Below are positions 1-8,345 of a DNA stretch of 17,721 nucleotides, one piece after another. The notes below the pieces were generated by a model. The model saw only the letters and a list, made by a program, of their open reading frames with translations. It had not been told where the DNA came from and ran no database searches. The DNA lies in assembly GCA_046484845.1 (NCBI GenBank), contig JAWOIB010000005.1, positions 1 through 17,721 of the forward strand, written 5' to 3'. Made by a program: the position numbers and the translations under genes. This DNA is from DSBX01 sp046484845. GTDB lineage: Bacteria > Hydrothermota > Tepidihabitantia > Tepidihabitantales > Tepidihabitantaceae. Each line of letters starts with the position of its first letter. Position 1 is the first letter of the stretch.

Positions 1-203
1 CCCCGGGTCATCCCCCCGGTCATCGGACCGGTAACCCGGAAAGCAACCCGGCCGGTCACTCTCCCGGTCATCCGGCGTATCATCCGGCCAATCACCCGGC
101 TGATAATCGAGCCTCTCACCGGCCCGGTCACCGGCCCGGCAAACCGCCCGCTCACCCGTTCGGTAACAGGCCCGGTCAATCTCCCGGTCAACGCCCCGGT
201 CAC
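1..203. repeat. 12-bp degenerate tandem repeat array, left copy
   Basis: About 17 consecutive units of 12 bp lie in exact register and run off the window's left edge. Read on the minus strand from 203, the commonest unit is GTGACCGGGCCG, with variants such as ATGACCGGGAGA, GTTACCGGTCCG and ATGATACGCCGG. Units differ by substitutions only; I find no indel breaking the period. Because 12 is a multiple of 3, frames stay open on both strands: minus would read V-T-G-P/R-like tetrapeptides, plus would read G-H/N/Q-P/R-P/A tetrapeptides. I cannot say whether it is translated. A homologous array lies at the right edge. Confidence 0.85.
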
Positions 204-507
204 GCAGGAACTGCGGGTGAGGGTCGGCTGCCCTTTCCTTCGGCCCCGGTGTTCCTGTGGGAGCGGTCTCCAGACCGCGTGCTGTTTCCACGGTTCCTTT
301 TCGTCCACAAGGTCATAATCCAGCGCCAGGCCGGACCGCCGGTCGCAGGTCGTGCCGCCGATGGTGTCGAGACGGCAGGCCCGGGCCGGGGCAAGCGCGC
401 TGAGCGCGGCCGACGCGCCGTCTCATCAGCCGCCTCCCGTATGGCCCTGGATGGCAGGATGGCAAACCGGCTCCGGCGTCAGGGGTCCCGACCGGGCGCG
501 AAGCCGG
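204..507. other. Intergenic stretch with no convincing gene
   Basis: Between the repeat array and the 3' end of the metallophosphoesterase gene I see no convincing gene. Open frames exist on both strands, including one continuous with each frame of the array, but none has a clear ribosome binding site plus a recognisable product. A candidate start on the minus strand (GGGAGG before an ATG near 425) leads to only about 38 codons of Arg/Pro-rich sequence. The one structured element is a perfect inverted repeat at 263-278. Confidence 0.5.
263..278. repeat. Short perfect inverted repeat
   Basis: GCGGTCT and AGACCGC form a 7-bp perfect inverted repeat separated by CC. It stands alone in the intergenic stretch, with no T-run on either side, so it does not look like a standard intrinsic terminator. 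It may be a copy of a dispersed palindromic element, but only one copy is visible here. Confidence 0.5.
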
Positions 508-1233
508 CTAGCGGCCGCGGGCGAGCCGCGTGACGAGGTAATCAGGCAGGCGGGCCCGCCGCATCCGGCGCTGCACCCGCTCGATGTCGTACTCCACCCG
601 GTGGAAGTTGAACTCGCGGCTGTCGGTGTCGTACAGTGCGCAGCAGGCGCGCCGGTCCCCGTCCCGGGGCTGGCCGACACTGCCGACGTTGACGAGGTAG
701 CGCGCCCCGGGCCGGAGTTCGAACCGGGTGGCGCGCAGGGTCCGGATCTCCCCGCCCTGCCGCTCCACGACCAGCGGCCGGTGGGAATGCCCGATGACGC
801 AGGCCGGCAGGCTGAACGCGTCCAGTTCCGGCTCCGCGTCCTCCGCCGAGCAGATGTACCGCCAGTTCCCCGGGTCCGAGGGCGATGCGTGCACCAGGTG
901 AAACGGCCCGGCATCCGCGGCCAGCGGCAGCGCATCGAGGTAGCCCGCATCGTCCCTGGTGAGCCGCGCGGTGGTCCATTCCAGCACCTCGCGCGCGAGG
1001 CTGTTGAACCCGGCCGGCCCTTCCCGGCCGACCGCGGCCCGGTCGTGGTTACCGGCCACCACCGTCACCCCCAACTCGCGCAGCAGCCCGACGCAGGCCG
1101 CCGGGTCCGGGCCGTACCCGACGACGTCGCCGGCGCAGAGGAAGGAAGTCGCGCCCAGCCCGCGCAGCAGCTCGACAACCCGGGCAAGGGCATCACGGTT
1201 GGCGTGGATGTCCGAGAAGAGGCCCAGCTTCAA
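508..1233 (-). CDS. Calcineurin-like metallophosphoesterase (YfcE/MJ0936-like)
   Basis: The 241-residue product carries the full metallophosphoesterase signature. In order: D-x-H near the N-terminus (SDIHAN), a GD motif (CAGDVVGYGPDP), GNHD, a lone His (LVHAS), and GHSH followed by NVGSVGQPRDGD. These residues bind two metal ions in the family. Size and motif spacing match small stand-alone phosphodiesterases of the YfcE/MJ0936 type; the substrate cannot be told. It is the last gene of the ribBA-ribH-nusB operon. Its start is TTG inside the TTGA that also contains the TGA stop of nusB, a 4-nt overlap suggesting translational coupling. The TTG is favoured because the D-x-H motif follows within ten residues, as usual for the family. 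Confidence 0.92.
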   Translation of the reverse strand: MKLGLFSDIHANRDALARVVELLRGLGATSFLCAGDVVGYGPDPAACVGLLRELGVTVVAGNHDRAAVGREGPAGFNSLAREVLEWTTARLTRDDAGYLDALPLAADAGPFHLVHASPSDPGNWRYICSAEDAEPELDAFSLPACVIGHSHRPLVVERQGGEIRTLRATRFELRPGARYLVNVGSVGQPRDGDRRACCALYDTDSREFNFHRVEYDIERVQRRMRRARLPDYLVTRLARGR

Positions 1234-1682
1234 GGCTGGTCGGGCCCGGGCCGGTCATCTTCGGTCGGCGCGGCTTCGGCGGTCAGCTCCTTGAAGATGC
1301 CGTCCAGTACCCCATTGACGAACCGGCCGGAATCGTCGTCTCCGTACTTCCGGGCGATGTCGACCGCTTCGTTGATGCTCACCTTCGGCGGCACGTCGTC
1401 GAAGTAGAGCAGTTCCGCGCAGGTCAGCCGGAGCAGTGCCCGGTCCAGATGGCGCAGCCGCTCGAACCGCCAGTGCCGGAGGTGCCGGCGCACCATCCCG
1501 TCCACCGCCGCGCGGTTCTTCAACGTCGCGTCCACCAGCCGGCGCAGGTGCTCCTCCGCCTCGTCCGACGGGTTGCGGCGGTGGATGATTTCGTCGATGA
1601 CCTCGTCCGGCTCGTCGCCGACCAGTTCGAGCCGGTAGAGCACCTCGAGCGCGGCTTCCCGCGCCAGTCGCCGCTGGGTCAC
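1230..1682 (-). CDS. nusB: Transcription antitermination factor NusB
   Basis: The 150-residue protein has NusB features. The N-terminus is basic (QRRLAREAALEVLYRLE), the middle holds DRALLRLTCAELLYFDDVPPKVSINEAVDIARKYG, a signature written here only to mark residues about 80-114, and the C-terminal part contains SGRFVNGVLDGI. NusB binds boxA RNA together with NusE (S10) and supports rRNA antitermination. It starts with GTG 6 nt after the ribH stop, with GAGG immediately upstream, so spacing is tight and coupling to ribH is likely. The ribH-nusB neighbourhood is conserved in many bacteria. The C-terminal tail after about residue 138 (Pro/Asp-rich) is extra and unlikely to be folded. Confidence 0.95.
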   Translation of the reverse strand: MTQRRLAREAALEVLYRLELVGDEPDEVIDEIIHRRNPSDEAEEHLRRLVDATLKNRAAVDGMVRRHLRHWRFERLRHLDRALLRLTCAELLYFDDVPPKVSINEAVDIARKYGDDDSGRFVNGVLDGIFKELTAEAAPTEDDRPGPDQP

Positions 1683-1688
1683 CCTCGG

Positions 1689-2153
1689 CTACTTCAGACT
1701 GGCGTTGAGGTCGGTCATCTCGATCGCCGCCAGCGCCGCGGTCCAGCCCTTGTTGCCAGCCTTGGTCCCGGCCCGCTCCAGCGCCTGCTCGAGGGTGTCG
1801 GCGGTGATGATGCCGAAGGTCACCGGCACGCCGGAATCGAAGTACACTTTTGCCAGCCCCTTGGCGACCTCGGCGTTGATGTACTCGTTGTGGGGCGTGT
1901 CGCCGCGGATGACCGCGCCGACCGCCACGATGCCGTCGAACCGCTTGGTCGCCGCCAGCTTCCGGACCACCGCCGGGATTTCGTACGCCCCGGCCACCCA
2001 GTAAACGTCCGCCGCCTCGGCGTTGTGCCGCTCGAGGCAGTCGAGCGCGCCGGCCAGCAGCTGCCGGCTCAGCAGGTCGTTGAACCGCGACACGACCAGC
2101 GCGAACTTGCGGCCGCGCGCGTCAAGCTTTCCCTGGAATTCCCGCTTTTCCAT
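1689..2153 (-). CDS. ribH: 6,7-dimethyl-8-ribityllumazine synthase
   Basis: The 154-residue protein makes lumazine from 5-amino-6-ribitylaminouracil and dihydroxybutanone phosphate, the penultimate riboflavin step. Family motifs are visible: VSRFND (about 22-26), GAYEIP (55-60) and GAVIRGDTPHNEY (79-91) with the catalytic His88. I chose the ATG at 2153, not the longer frame from 2177, because AAGGAG lies at good distance before it. The start overlaps the end of ribBA by 32 nt. The butanone-phosphate substrate is made by the neighbouring RibBA. Riboflavin synthase (ribE) and ribD are not in the window. Confidence 0.95.
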   Translation of the reverse strand: MEKREFQGKLDARGRKFALVVSRFNDLLSRQLLAGALDCLERHNAEAADVYWVAGAYEIPAVVRKLAATKRFDGIVAVGAVIRGDTPHNEYINAEVAKGLAKVYFDSGVPVTFGIITADTLEQALERAGTKAGNKGWTAALAAIEMTDLNASLK

Positions 2154-3417
2154 CTCTGACTCCTTTCTCAATCTCACCCAGCAGGTGACCCAGCCGGTCG
2201 CGCTTGGTCACCAGGTAACCGACGTTGCGCCGGTTGGGCGCGCAGACAATCGACACCCGCTCCGCGATTTCCAGCCCGAACCCCCGCAGGCCGACGACCT
2301 TGCGCGGGTTGTTGGTCAACAGCCGGATGCTGCTCAGCCCCAGGTCGGCCAGGATTTGCGCCCCGATGCCGTAGTCCCGCAGGTCCGGGGGGAACCCGAG
2401 CGCGGTATTGGCCTCGACCGTGTCCAGCCCGCCATCCTGCAAGCGGTAGGCGCGCAGTTTGTTGGTGATGCCGATGCCGCGCCCTTCCTGGCGCATGTAG
2501 AGCACCACCCCCCGGCCCGCCTGCTGGATCATCTTCATCGCCCGGGCGAGCTGCTGCCCGCAGTCACAGCGCAGCGAATGGAACACGTCCCCGGTAAGGC
2601 ACTGCGAATGGACCCGGACCAGCACCCGCCGCCGGCCCCGGACGTTGCCCTTGACCAGCGCGATGTGGGCGTAAGGCTCGACCACGTCCTCGTAAACAAT
2701 CGCCCGGAACTCCCCGAACTCGGTCGGCAGGTCGGTCTCCACGACCCGCCGCACCAGCCGCTCGGTGCGCCGGCGACAGGCGATCAGATCCTTGATTGTG
2801 ACCACCTTCAGCCCGTGCTTCCGGGCCAGCGCCCGGAGCGCGGGCAGTCGGGCCATCCGGCCGGTCTCGGTCATCACCTCGCAGAGCACCCCGGCCGGGG
2901 CCAGCCCCGCCAGCCGGGCGAGGTCCACCGAGGCCTCGGTGTGGCCGGCGCGGACCAGCACCCCGCCGTCCTGCGCGACGATCGGGAACACGTGGCCGGG
3001 CCGGGCCAGGTCCCCGGGCAGGGTGGCCGGGACAACCAGCGCCCGGATGGTCTGCGCCCGGTCGTGGGCGGAGATGCCGGTGGTGGTGCCCTGCCGGGCA
3101 TCGACCGAGACCGTGAACGCGGTGCCGTGGAGCGCGGTGTTGGTCGGGGCCTGGACCCCGAGCTCGAGCGCGGCCGCCCGCTCCGCAGTCAGCGACACGC
3201 AGACCAGCCCCCGGCCGTGCCGGGCCAGGAAGTTCACCTTGGCGGCGGTGACCTTCTCCGCCGCGAAAACCAGGTCGCCCTCGTTCTCGCGCGCCTCGTC
3301 GTCCACGACCACGATCATCCGCCCCCGGCGGATGTCCTCGACCGCCGCTTCGATTGTCGCGAACTCGCCCGGCCGCCGGACCCGGGTCCGCGGCCTGCTG
3401 CCGGCTGCTTTGCTCAA
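2122..3417 (-). CDS. ribBA: Bifunctional 3,4-dihydroxy-2-butanone-4-phosphate synthase / GTP cyclohydrolase II
   Basis: The 431-residue two-domain enzyme supplies both riboflavin precursors. Residues about 18-215 are the RibB domain, with the acidic metal/substrate loop DDEARENEGD (39-48), TGISAHDRAQT (113-123) and GHTEASVDLARLAG (158-171). Residues about 220-431 are the RibA domain: VHSQCLTGD...CDCGQQL with zinc ligands Cys273, Cys284 and Cys286, then GRGIGITNKLRAYRLQD and NNPRK. The start is TTG at 3417, preceded by GAGAGGAG at a 4-nt spacer. The frame stays open far upstream, antisense to accD, but that extension has no homology-like features and lies beyond the promoter. First gene of its operon. 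Confidence 0.95.
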   Translation of the reverse strand: MSKAAGSRPRTRVRRPGEFATIEAAVEDIRRGRMIVVVDDEARENEGDLVFAAEKVTAAKVNFLARHGRGLVCVSLTAERAAALELGVQAPTNTALHGTAFTVSVDARQGTTTGISAHDRAQTIRALVVPATLPGDLARPGHVFPIVAQDGGVLVRAGHTEASVDLARLAGLAPAGVLCEVMTETGRMARLPALRALARKHGLKVVTIKDLIACRRRTERLVRRVVETDLPTEFGEFRAIVYEDVVEPYAHIALVKGNVRGRRRVLVRVHSQCLTGDVFHSLRCDCGQQLARAMKMIQQAGRGVVLYMRQEGRGIGITNKLRAYRLQDGGLDTVEANTALGFPPDLRDYGIGAQILADLGLSSIRLLTNNPRKVVGLRGFGLEIAERVSIVCAPNRRNVGYLVTKRDRLGHLLGEIEKGVRDGKAGIPGKA

Positions 3418-3496
3418 ATGACTCCTCTCGCGGGGCAGGGACCCGGGCGCCCGGCGGCCGGGACCCGGCCCGCTGTCGCTTCTCGCACCGTCTGAT

Positions 3497-3525
3497 AAGT
3501 TAGCCGACCGGCCGGACATAGTCAA
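3497..3525 (-). promoter_or_regulatory. Promoter of the ribBA operon
   Basis: On the minus strand TTGACT (3520-3525) and TAACTT (3497-3502) are separated by 17 nt. The predicted leader is about 70 nt and contains a 12-bp perfect palindrome at 3443-3454. It is too short, and lacks the conserved stems, for an FMN riboswitch. Confidence 0.6.
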
Positions 3526-3548
3526 GCCGGCCCGGACCGGAGGGCGTC

Positions 3549-3576
3549 TTGACTCGGATGATGCCGTTCCTATACT
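3549..3576 (+). promoter_or_regulatory. Promoter of accD, apparently leaderless
   Basis: TTGACT (3549-3554) and TATACT (3571-3576) are 16 nt apart. Only six bases (GGCTCG) separate the -10 box from the ATG at 3583, so a start site 7 nt downstream would be the A of the ATG. No Shine-Dalgarno sequence precedes the start codon, which fits a leaderless transcript. Confidence 0.65.
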
Positions 3577-3582
3577 GGCTCG

Positions 3583-4402
3583 ATGCAGCCGCAATCCGGT
3601 CCTATCACCGGGGCGCAGACCCCGGACGGCCAGTGGCTCCGCTGCGACGGTTGCGGGGAAATCCTCTACCGCAAGACGCTCGAGAGCAACTGGTTCATCT
3701 GCCCGCGCTGCGGCCACCACTTCCGCATCACCCCGGACCGGTACATCGAAATCCTGCTCGACGACGGCCGGCTCGAGGAACTCGACGCGGACCTCGCCGC
3801 CGCCGACCCGCTCAAGTTCCCCCAGTACCGGGACAAGCTTCGCGAGGCGCGGGAGAAGACCGGCCGCATCGACGGGTTCGGCTACGGCCGGGCCGAGATC
3901 TCGGCCATCCCGGTCGTGTTCGGCATCCAGGACTTCCGGTTCATCGGCGGCAGCATGGGCTCGGTCGTCGGCGAAAAAGTGGCCCGGGCGGTGCGGCTCG
4001 CCCGCGAGGAACGCCGGCCGCTGGTCATCGTGTCCAGCTCGGGCGGCGCCCGGATGTACGAGGGCATCTTCTCGCTGATGCAAATGGCCAAGACCTCGGC
4101 GGAGCTCGGCCTGCTCCGCCAGGCCGGGGTCCCGTTCATCTCCGTGCCGGTCGACCCCTGCACCGCCGGGGTAATGGCTTCCTACGCCTCGCTCGGCGAC
4201 GTCATTATCTCCGAGCCCGGGGCGCTGCTCGGCTTCGCCGGCGCGCGGGTCATCGAAAGCACCATCGGCGGCAAGTTGCCCGAGGGCTTCCAGCGGGCCG
4301 AGTTCCTGCTCAAGCACGGGCTCATCGACAAGGTCGTCACCCGCCGCGACCTCAAGGACACCATTACCGCCCTGCTGGCGGTGCTCTGGCCGGAGAAGAA
4401 GC

Positions 4403-4422
<20 letters not shown>
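3583..4422 (+). CDS. accD: Acetyl-CoA carboxylase carboxyltransferase beta subunit
   Basis: The 279-residue protein is one half of the carboxyltransferase that forms malonyl-CoA for fatty acid synthesis. An N-terminal zinc ribbon is visible: Cys21-x2-Cys24 and Cys40-x2-Cys43. The crotonase-like body follows with GGSMGSVVGEK, VSSSGGARMYEG, MASYASLGD and GFAGARVIEST. Length fits stand-alone AccD (about 280-300). It does its job with an AccA subunit, which is not next to it here. The start is ATG at 3583; the -10 box is six bases upstream. The last 20 nt overlap the following ATPase gene. Confidence 0.95.
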
Positions 4423-5491
<1,069 letters not shown>

Positions 5492-5501
5492 GCGCCTGCC
5501 G

Positions 5502-6182
5502 CTACCGCACCAGCAGCCAGCCCAGCAGCGCCGCGAACACCAGCGCGGGCAGCATGTTGATGACCTTCAGCTTGCCGATGCCGAGAATGTTGATGCCCAA
5601 CCCGACCAGCAGCAGCCCGCCCACTGCGCTCACCTCGTTGACCACCGCGTCCGCCAGCACCGCCTGCAGCGACCCGGCGGCCAGCGTCAGCCCGCCCTGG
5701 TAGACCAGCAGCGGCAGCGCCGAGAACGCCACCCCGACCCCGAAGGTCGCGGCCAGCGCCACCGACGCGAACCCGTCCAGCACCGACTTCGCCAGCAGCA
5801 GGTTCGGGGCCCTGCCCAGCCCCTCCTCGATCGCCCCGAGCACGGTCATCGAGCCCATGCAGAACAGCAGAAACGCCGCCACCATCCCCTCGGAGAACCG
5901 CGCGCCGCCCAGCCGCAGGCGGCGCTTCAGGAACTCGCCGAACCGGTTCAGGAGCCGGTCGATGTCGATGAGCTCCCCGACCAGCGCCCCGGGCACGATC
6001 GCGAACACCACCACCAGCCAGTTCGCGGTCCGGATCGCCATGCTCATCCCGATCGCCAGCGAGAACAACCCGATGCCCTGGAACGCCACCCGGGTCAGCC
6101 GCTCCGGCAGCCGCCGGCCGACGAGCAACCCGATGCCGCTCCCGGCCAGCACCGCCGCGACGTTCACCAGCGTGCCGAGCAT
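5502..6182 (-). CDS. DUF554 family integral membrane protein
   Basis: The 226-residue, strongly hydrophobic protein has about six or seven predicted membrane segments. It starts MLGTLVNVAAVLAGSGIG, the usual N-terminus of DUF554 (YdfK-like) proteins, and contains GxxxGELIDID, KSVLDGFASVALAATFG and GGLLLVGLGINILGI, all family-like. The transport or other function of DUF554 is not firmly established. It is convergent with the ABC ATPase gene, with ten bases between stops. Its ATG lies eight bases after a TATAGT -10 box, with no ribosome binding site, so the mRNA is probably leaderless or nearly so. Confidence 0.85.
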   Translation of the reverse strand: MLGTLVNVAAVLAGSGIGLLVGRRLPERLTRVAFQGIGLFSLAIGMSMAIRTANWLVVVFAIVPGALVGELIDIDRLLNRFGEFLKRRLRLGGARFSEGMVAAFLLFCMGSMTVLGAIEEGLGRAPNLLLAKSVLDGFASVALAATFGVGVAFSALPLLVYQGGLTLAAGSLQAVLADAVVNEVSAVGGLLLVGLGINILGIGKLKVINMLPALVFAALLGWLLVR

Positions 6183-6190
6183 CGGCTGAC

Positions 6191-6219
6191 ACTATACCCG
6201 ACAGCCCCGGGCCGGGCAA
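6191..6219 (-). promoter_or_regulatory. Promoter of the DUF554 gene, near-leaderless
   Basis: On the minus strand TTGCCC (6214-6219), 17 nt, then TATAGT (6191-6196), then 8 nt to the ATG at 6182. The same TTGCCC-N17-TATANT arrangement recurs before the protease gene at 15769-15797. Confidence 0.55.
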
Positions 6220-6237
6220 TCCCCGGGGGACCGGCGC

Positions 6238-6588
6238 TCAGAGATTCGGCACCGGGTGCAGGAACTGCTGGAACTCGATGCTGCGGCCCTCCGGGTCCTG
6301 CGCGTAGAAATGGTAGATGCGGTACCTCGGGTTTTCCTTCGGCCCGGCGCAGGCGATATCCCGTAGCCGGTCGTGCATCTCGTCCACTTCCTCCTGGCGG
6401 TCGTAGAAGAAGGTGATCAGCCCGGCCAGGTCCGGCTCGGGCTGGCGGTGGAACCCGATGAGCATGTTGCCGTGGCGCAGGATGGCGATGTCCGGCTGTT
6501 CCAGCCAGACCGTCATCCCGACCCGGTCGAGGTAGAACTCGCGCACCCGCTCGAACGCGGCGGTCTTCAGGAAGACGATACCTGCCAT
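6238..6588 (-). CDS. VOC/glyoxalase-fold protein
   Basis: The 116-residue protein looks like a single vicinal-oxygen-chelate domain: two beta-alpha-beta-beta-beta halves, with FERVREFYLDRVGM (about 12-25) in the first, and YHFYAQDPEGRSIEFQQF (about 92-109) in the second, where D-P-E/D-G...E is typical of glyoxalase/bleomycin-resistance/dioxygenase members. The usual first metal-ligand His near the N-terminus is not evident, so it may not be a metalloenzyme. The reaction is unknown. The start codon is ATG six bases after a TAGACT box. It stands alone between phoR and the DUF554 gene. Confidence 0.8.
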   Translation of the reverse strand: MAGIVFLKTAAFERVREFYLDRVGMTVWLEQPDIAILRHGNMLIGFHRQPEPDLAGLITFFYDRQEEVDEMHDRLRDIACAGPKENPRYRIYHFYAQDPEGRSIEFQQFLHPVPNL

Positions 6589-6594
6589 ACCCGC

Positions 6595-6622
6595 AGTCTA
6601 CCCGAGCCGGGCCGCCCGGCAA
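6595..6622 (-). promoter_or_regulatory. Promoter of the VOC gene, apparently leaderless
   Basis: On the minus strand TTGCCG (6617-6622), 16 nt, TAGACT (6595-6600), then six bases to the ATG at 6588. No Shine-Dalgarno sequence is present. The promoter begins right after the stop codon of phoR. Confidence 0.5.
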
Positions 6623-6627
6623 ACCGC

Positions 6628-8340
6628 TCAGGCCGCGGGCAGGGTGACGGTGAAGCGACTGCCCCGGCCGGGCTCGCTCGCGGCTTCGATCGTCCCGTGG
6701 TGCTGGAGCACGATGTGCTTGACGATTGCCAGCCCCAGCCCGGTACCGCCGAGCTTGCGCGAGCGGGCCTTGTCGGTGACGAAGAACCGCTCGTAGAGCC
6801 GCGGCAACTGGTCGGCCGGAATCCCGATGCCGGTGTCCTCGACCACCAGCCGGACCCGGTCGCCCTCCCGGCCGAGCCGGACCAGCACCCGGCCCGCGTC
6901 GGTGTATTTCACCGCGTTGTCGACGAGGTTGACCAGCACCTGTTCGAGGTGGAACTCGTCTCCCGCGACCGCCGGCACGCCGGGCTCGACTTCGAACCTG
7001 AGCTCGATGCCCTTCTCCTGCGCCCGGCGCTCGAAGATGCGCAGGACGTCCGCCGCCACCCGGCCGAGATCGACCGGCGCGATTTCCAGCTTCGGACCAT
7101 CCTCGACCTGCGACAGCACCAGCAGGTCCCGGACGATGTTGATGAGCCGCTCGGTGTGGCGGCTGATGACCTCGACGTAGCGCTTCTCGTCCCCGGTCAG
7201 CGTCTCGGCCAGCGTCTCGAGGAAGCCCTTGATGGCGGTGAGCGGGGTGCGCAGTTCGTGCGATGCGTTAACGACCAGGTCCCGCTTCATATCGGCGACG
7301 CGCTCGATTTCGGTGATGTCGTGGAAGGTGATGACCGTCTCGCGGCTCGAGGCCAGCCAGCTCGCGCTGCACAGGAAGCTGCGGCCGCCGATGACCGCCC
7401 GCGCGCTGGCCGGTTCCGCAATGCCTCCGGCACGGGCCAGGTCGGCCAGCGCCGACTCGCGCACCACCTCCCAGAGAAACCTGCCCTCCGGCCGCCCGAC
7501 CCCGGCGATTTCGGTGAAGGCCGGGTTCGCCAGTGTCACCCGACCGTCCCGGTCGAACACCACCAGCCCCTCGCGCATCGCGGTGATGACCTTGTCGAGC
7601 ATCTCCTTGCGGTTCTTCTCCCGGGTCACCAGCTCACGGAGCCGGGTCACCATCTCGTTGAACCCGGCCGAGAGCTCGCCCAGCTCGTCGCCGCGCCCGG
7701 CCGGCACCCGGACCTCGAGGTCCCCCCCGCCGACCCGGCGCGTCGCCCGGACCAGCCGCCGGACCGGCCGGCTGATGTCCCGGGCGGCAAGCGCGGACAG
7801 CAGCACCGCCAGCAGCAGCAGCACCCCGGCGGTGACCAGCACCTCGGTGCCCAGCCGGCGCAGGGCCGCGTTCACCTCGCTCATCGCCACGCTGACCCGC
7901 ATCACCCCGGCAACCTCGCCGCCACGCCGGACCGGCACCGCCACGTAGAGCATCTCGGTCCCGACGGTACGGCTCAGCCGCGTCTCCGAGCCGGTCCTGC
8001 CCTGCAGCGCCTCGATGACCTCGACGCGGACCGAATGGTCCTCCATCGTCTCCGCGTCCGCCCGGGAATCGGCCAGCACCCTGCCCCCGGGCGTCATCAG
8101 CGTGATGCGCGTGCCGATGCGCTCCCCGAGCGCGTCCAGCTCCGCCGCGAGCCCGGCAGTGTCCGCGTCCGACACCAGCCGGTCCGCCAGCGTGGTCGCC
8201 AGCCGCTCGAGCTGGCCGGTGAGGCTGGCGACATGGCTGGCCCGGAACGTCCCGAGCAGGAGGTAGAGCAGCGCGGTCACGAGCAGTATCACCACCAGCA
8301 GGTGTCCGCCGAACACGCGCAGGAAGAGCGAGTTGCGCAT
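6628..8340 (-). CDS. phoR: Phosphate-regulon sensor histidine kinase, PhoR-like
   Basis: The 570-residue membrane kinase has, in order, TM1 (about 11-31), an extracytoplasmic sensor region (about 32-163), TM2 (about 165-187), HAMP (about 183-236), a PAS domain (about 248-345), HisKA with the H-box NASHELRTPLTA and phospho-acceptor His361, and HATPase_c with N-box NLVDNAVKY (471-479), DTGIGIP (502-508) and GGTGLGLA (531-538). It would autophosphorylate and pass phosphate to PhoB under phosphate limitation. The large sensor region distinguishes it from E. coli PhoR and resembles Gram-positive PhoR/WalK-type kinases; the name rests on its place at the end of the pst-phoU operon. It begins 5 nt after phoU with no clear ribosome binding site. 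Confidence 0.88.
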   Translation of the reverse strand: MRNSLFLRVFGGHLLVVILLVTALLYLLLGTFRASHVASLTGQLERLATTLADRLVSDADTAGLAAELDALGERIGTRITLMTPGGRVLADSRADAETMEDHSVRVEVIEALQGRTGSETRLSRTVGTEMLYVAVPVRRGGEVAGVMRVSVAMSEVNAALRRLGTEVLVTAGVLLLLAVLLSALAARDISRPVRRLVRATRRVGGGDLEVRVPAGRGDELGELSAGFNEMVTRLRELVTREKNRKEMLDKVITAMREGLVVFDRDGRVTLANPAFTEIAGVGRPEGRFLWEVVRESALADLARAGGIAEPASARAVIGGRSFLCSASWLASSRETVITFHDITEIERVADMKRDLVVNASHELRTPLTAIKGFLETLAETLTGDEKRYVEVISRHTERLINIVRDLLVLSQVEDGPKLEIAPVDLGRVAADVLRIFERRAQEKGIELRFEVEPGVPAVAGDEFHLEQVLVNLVDNAVKYTDAGRVLVRLGREGDRVRLVVEDTGIGIPADQLPRLYERFFVTDKARSRKLGGTGLGLAIVKHIVLQHHGTIEAASEPGRGSRFTVTLPAA

Positions 8341-8345
8341 TTCGC

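Noticed and set aside
1..203. CRISPR array
   Set aside because: The unit is 12 bp with no spacers between repeats and high divergence between units, and no cas gene is present.
352..1407. Long plus-strand open frame opposite the metallophosphoesterase and nusB genes
   Set aside because: Pro/Arg/Val-rich translation with no family motif; such antisense frames are expected at high GC3, and the minus-strand genes have clear motifs.
3418..3496. FMN riboswitch before ribBA
   Set aside because: The predicted leader is about 70 nt, too short, and lacks the conserved RFN stems; only a small GC palindrome is present.
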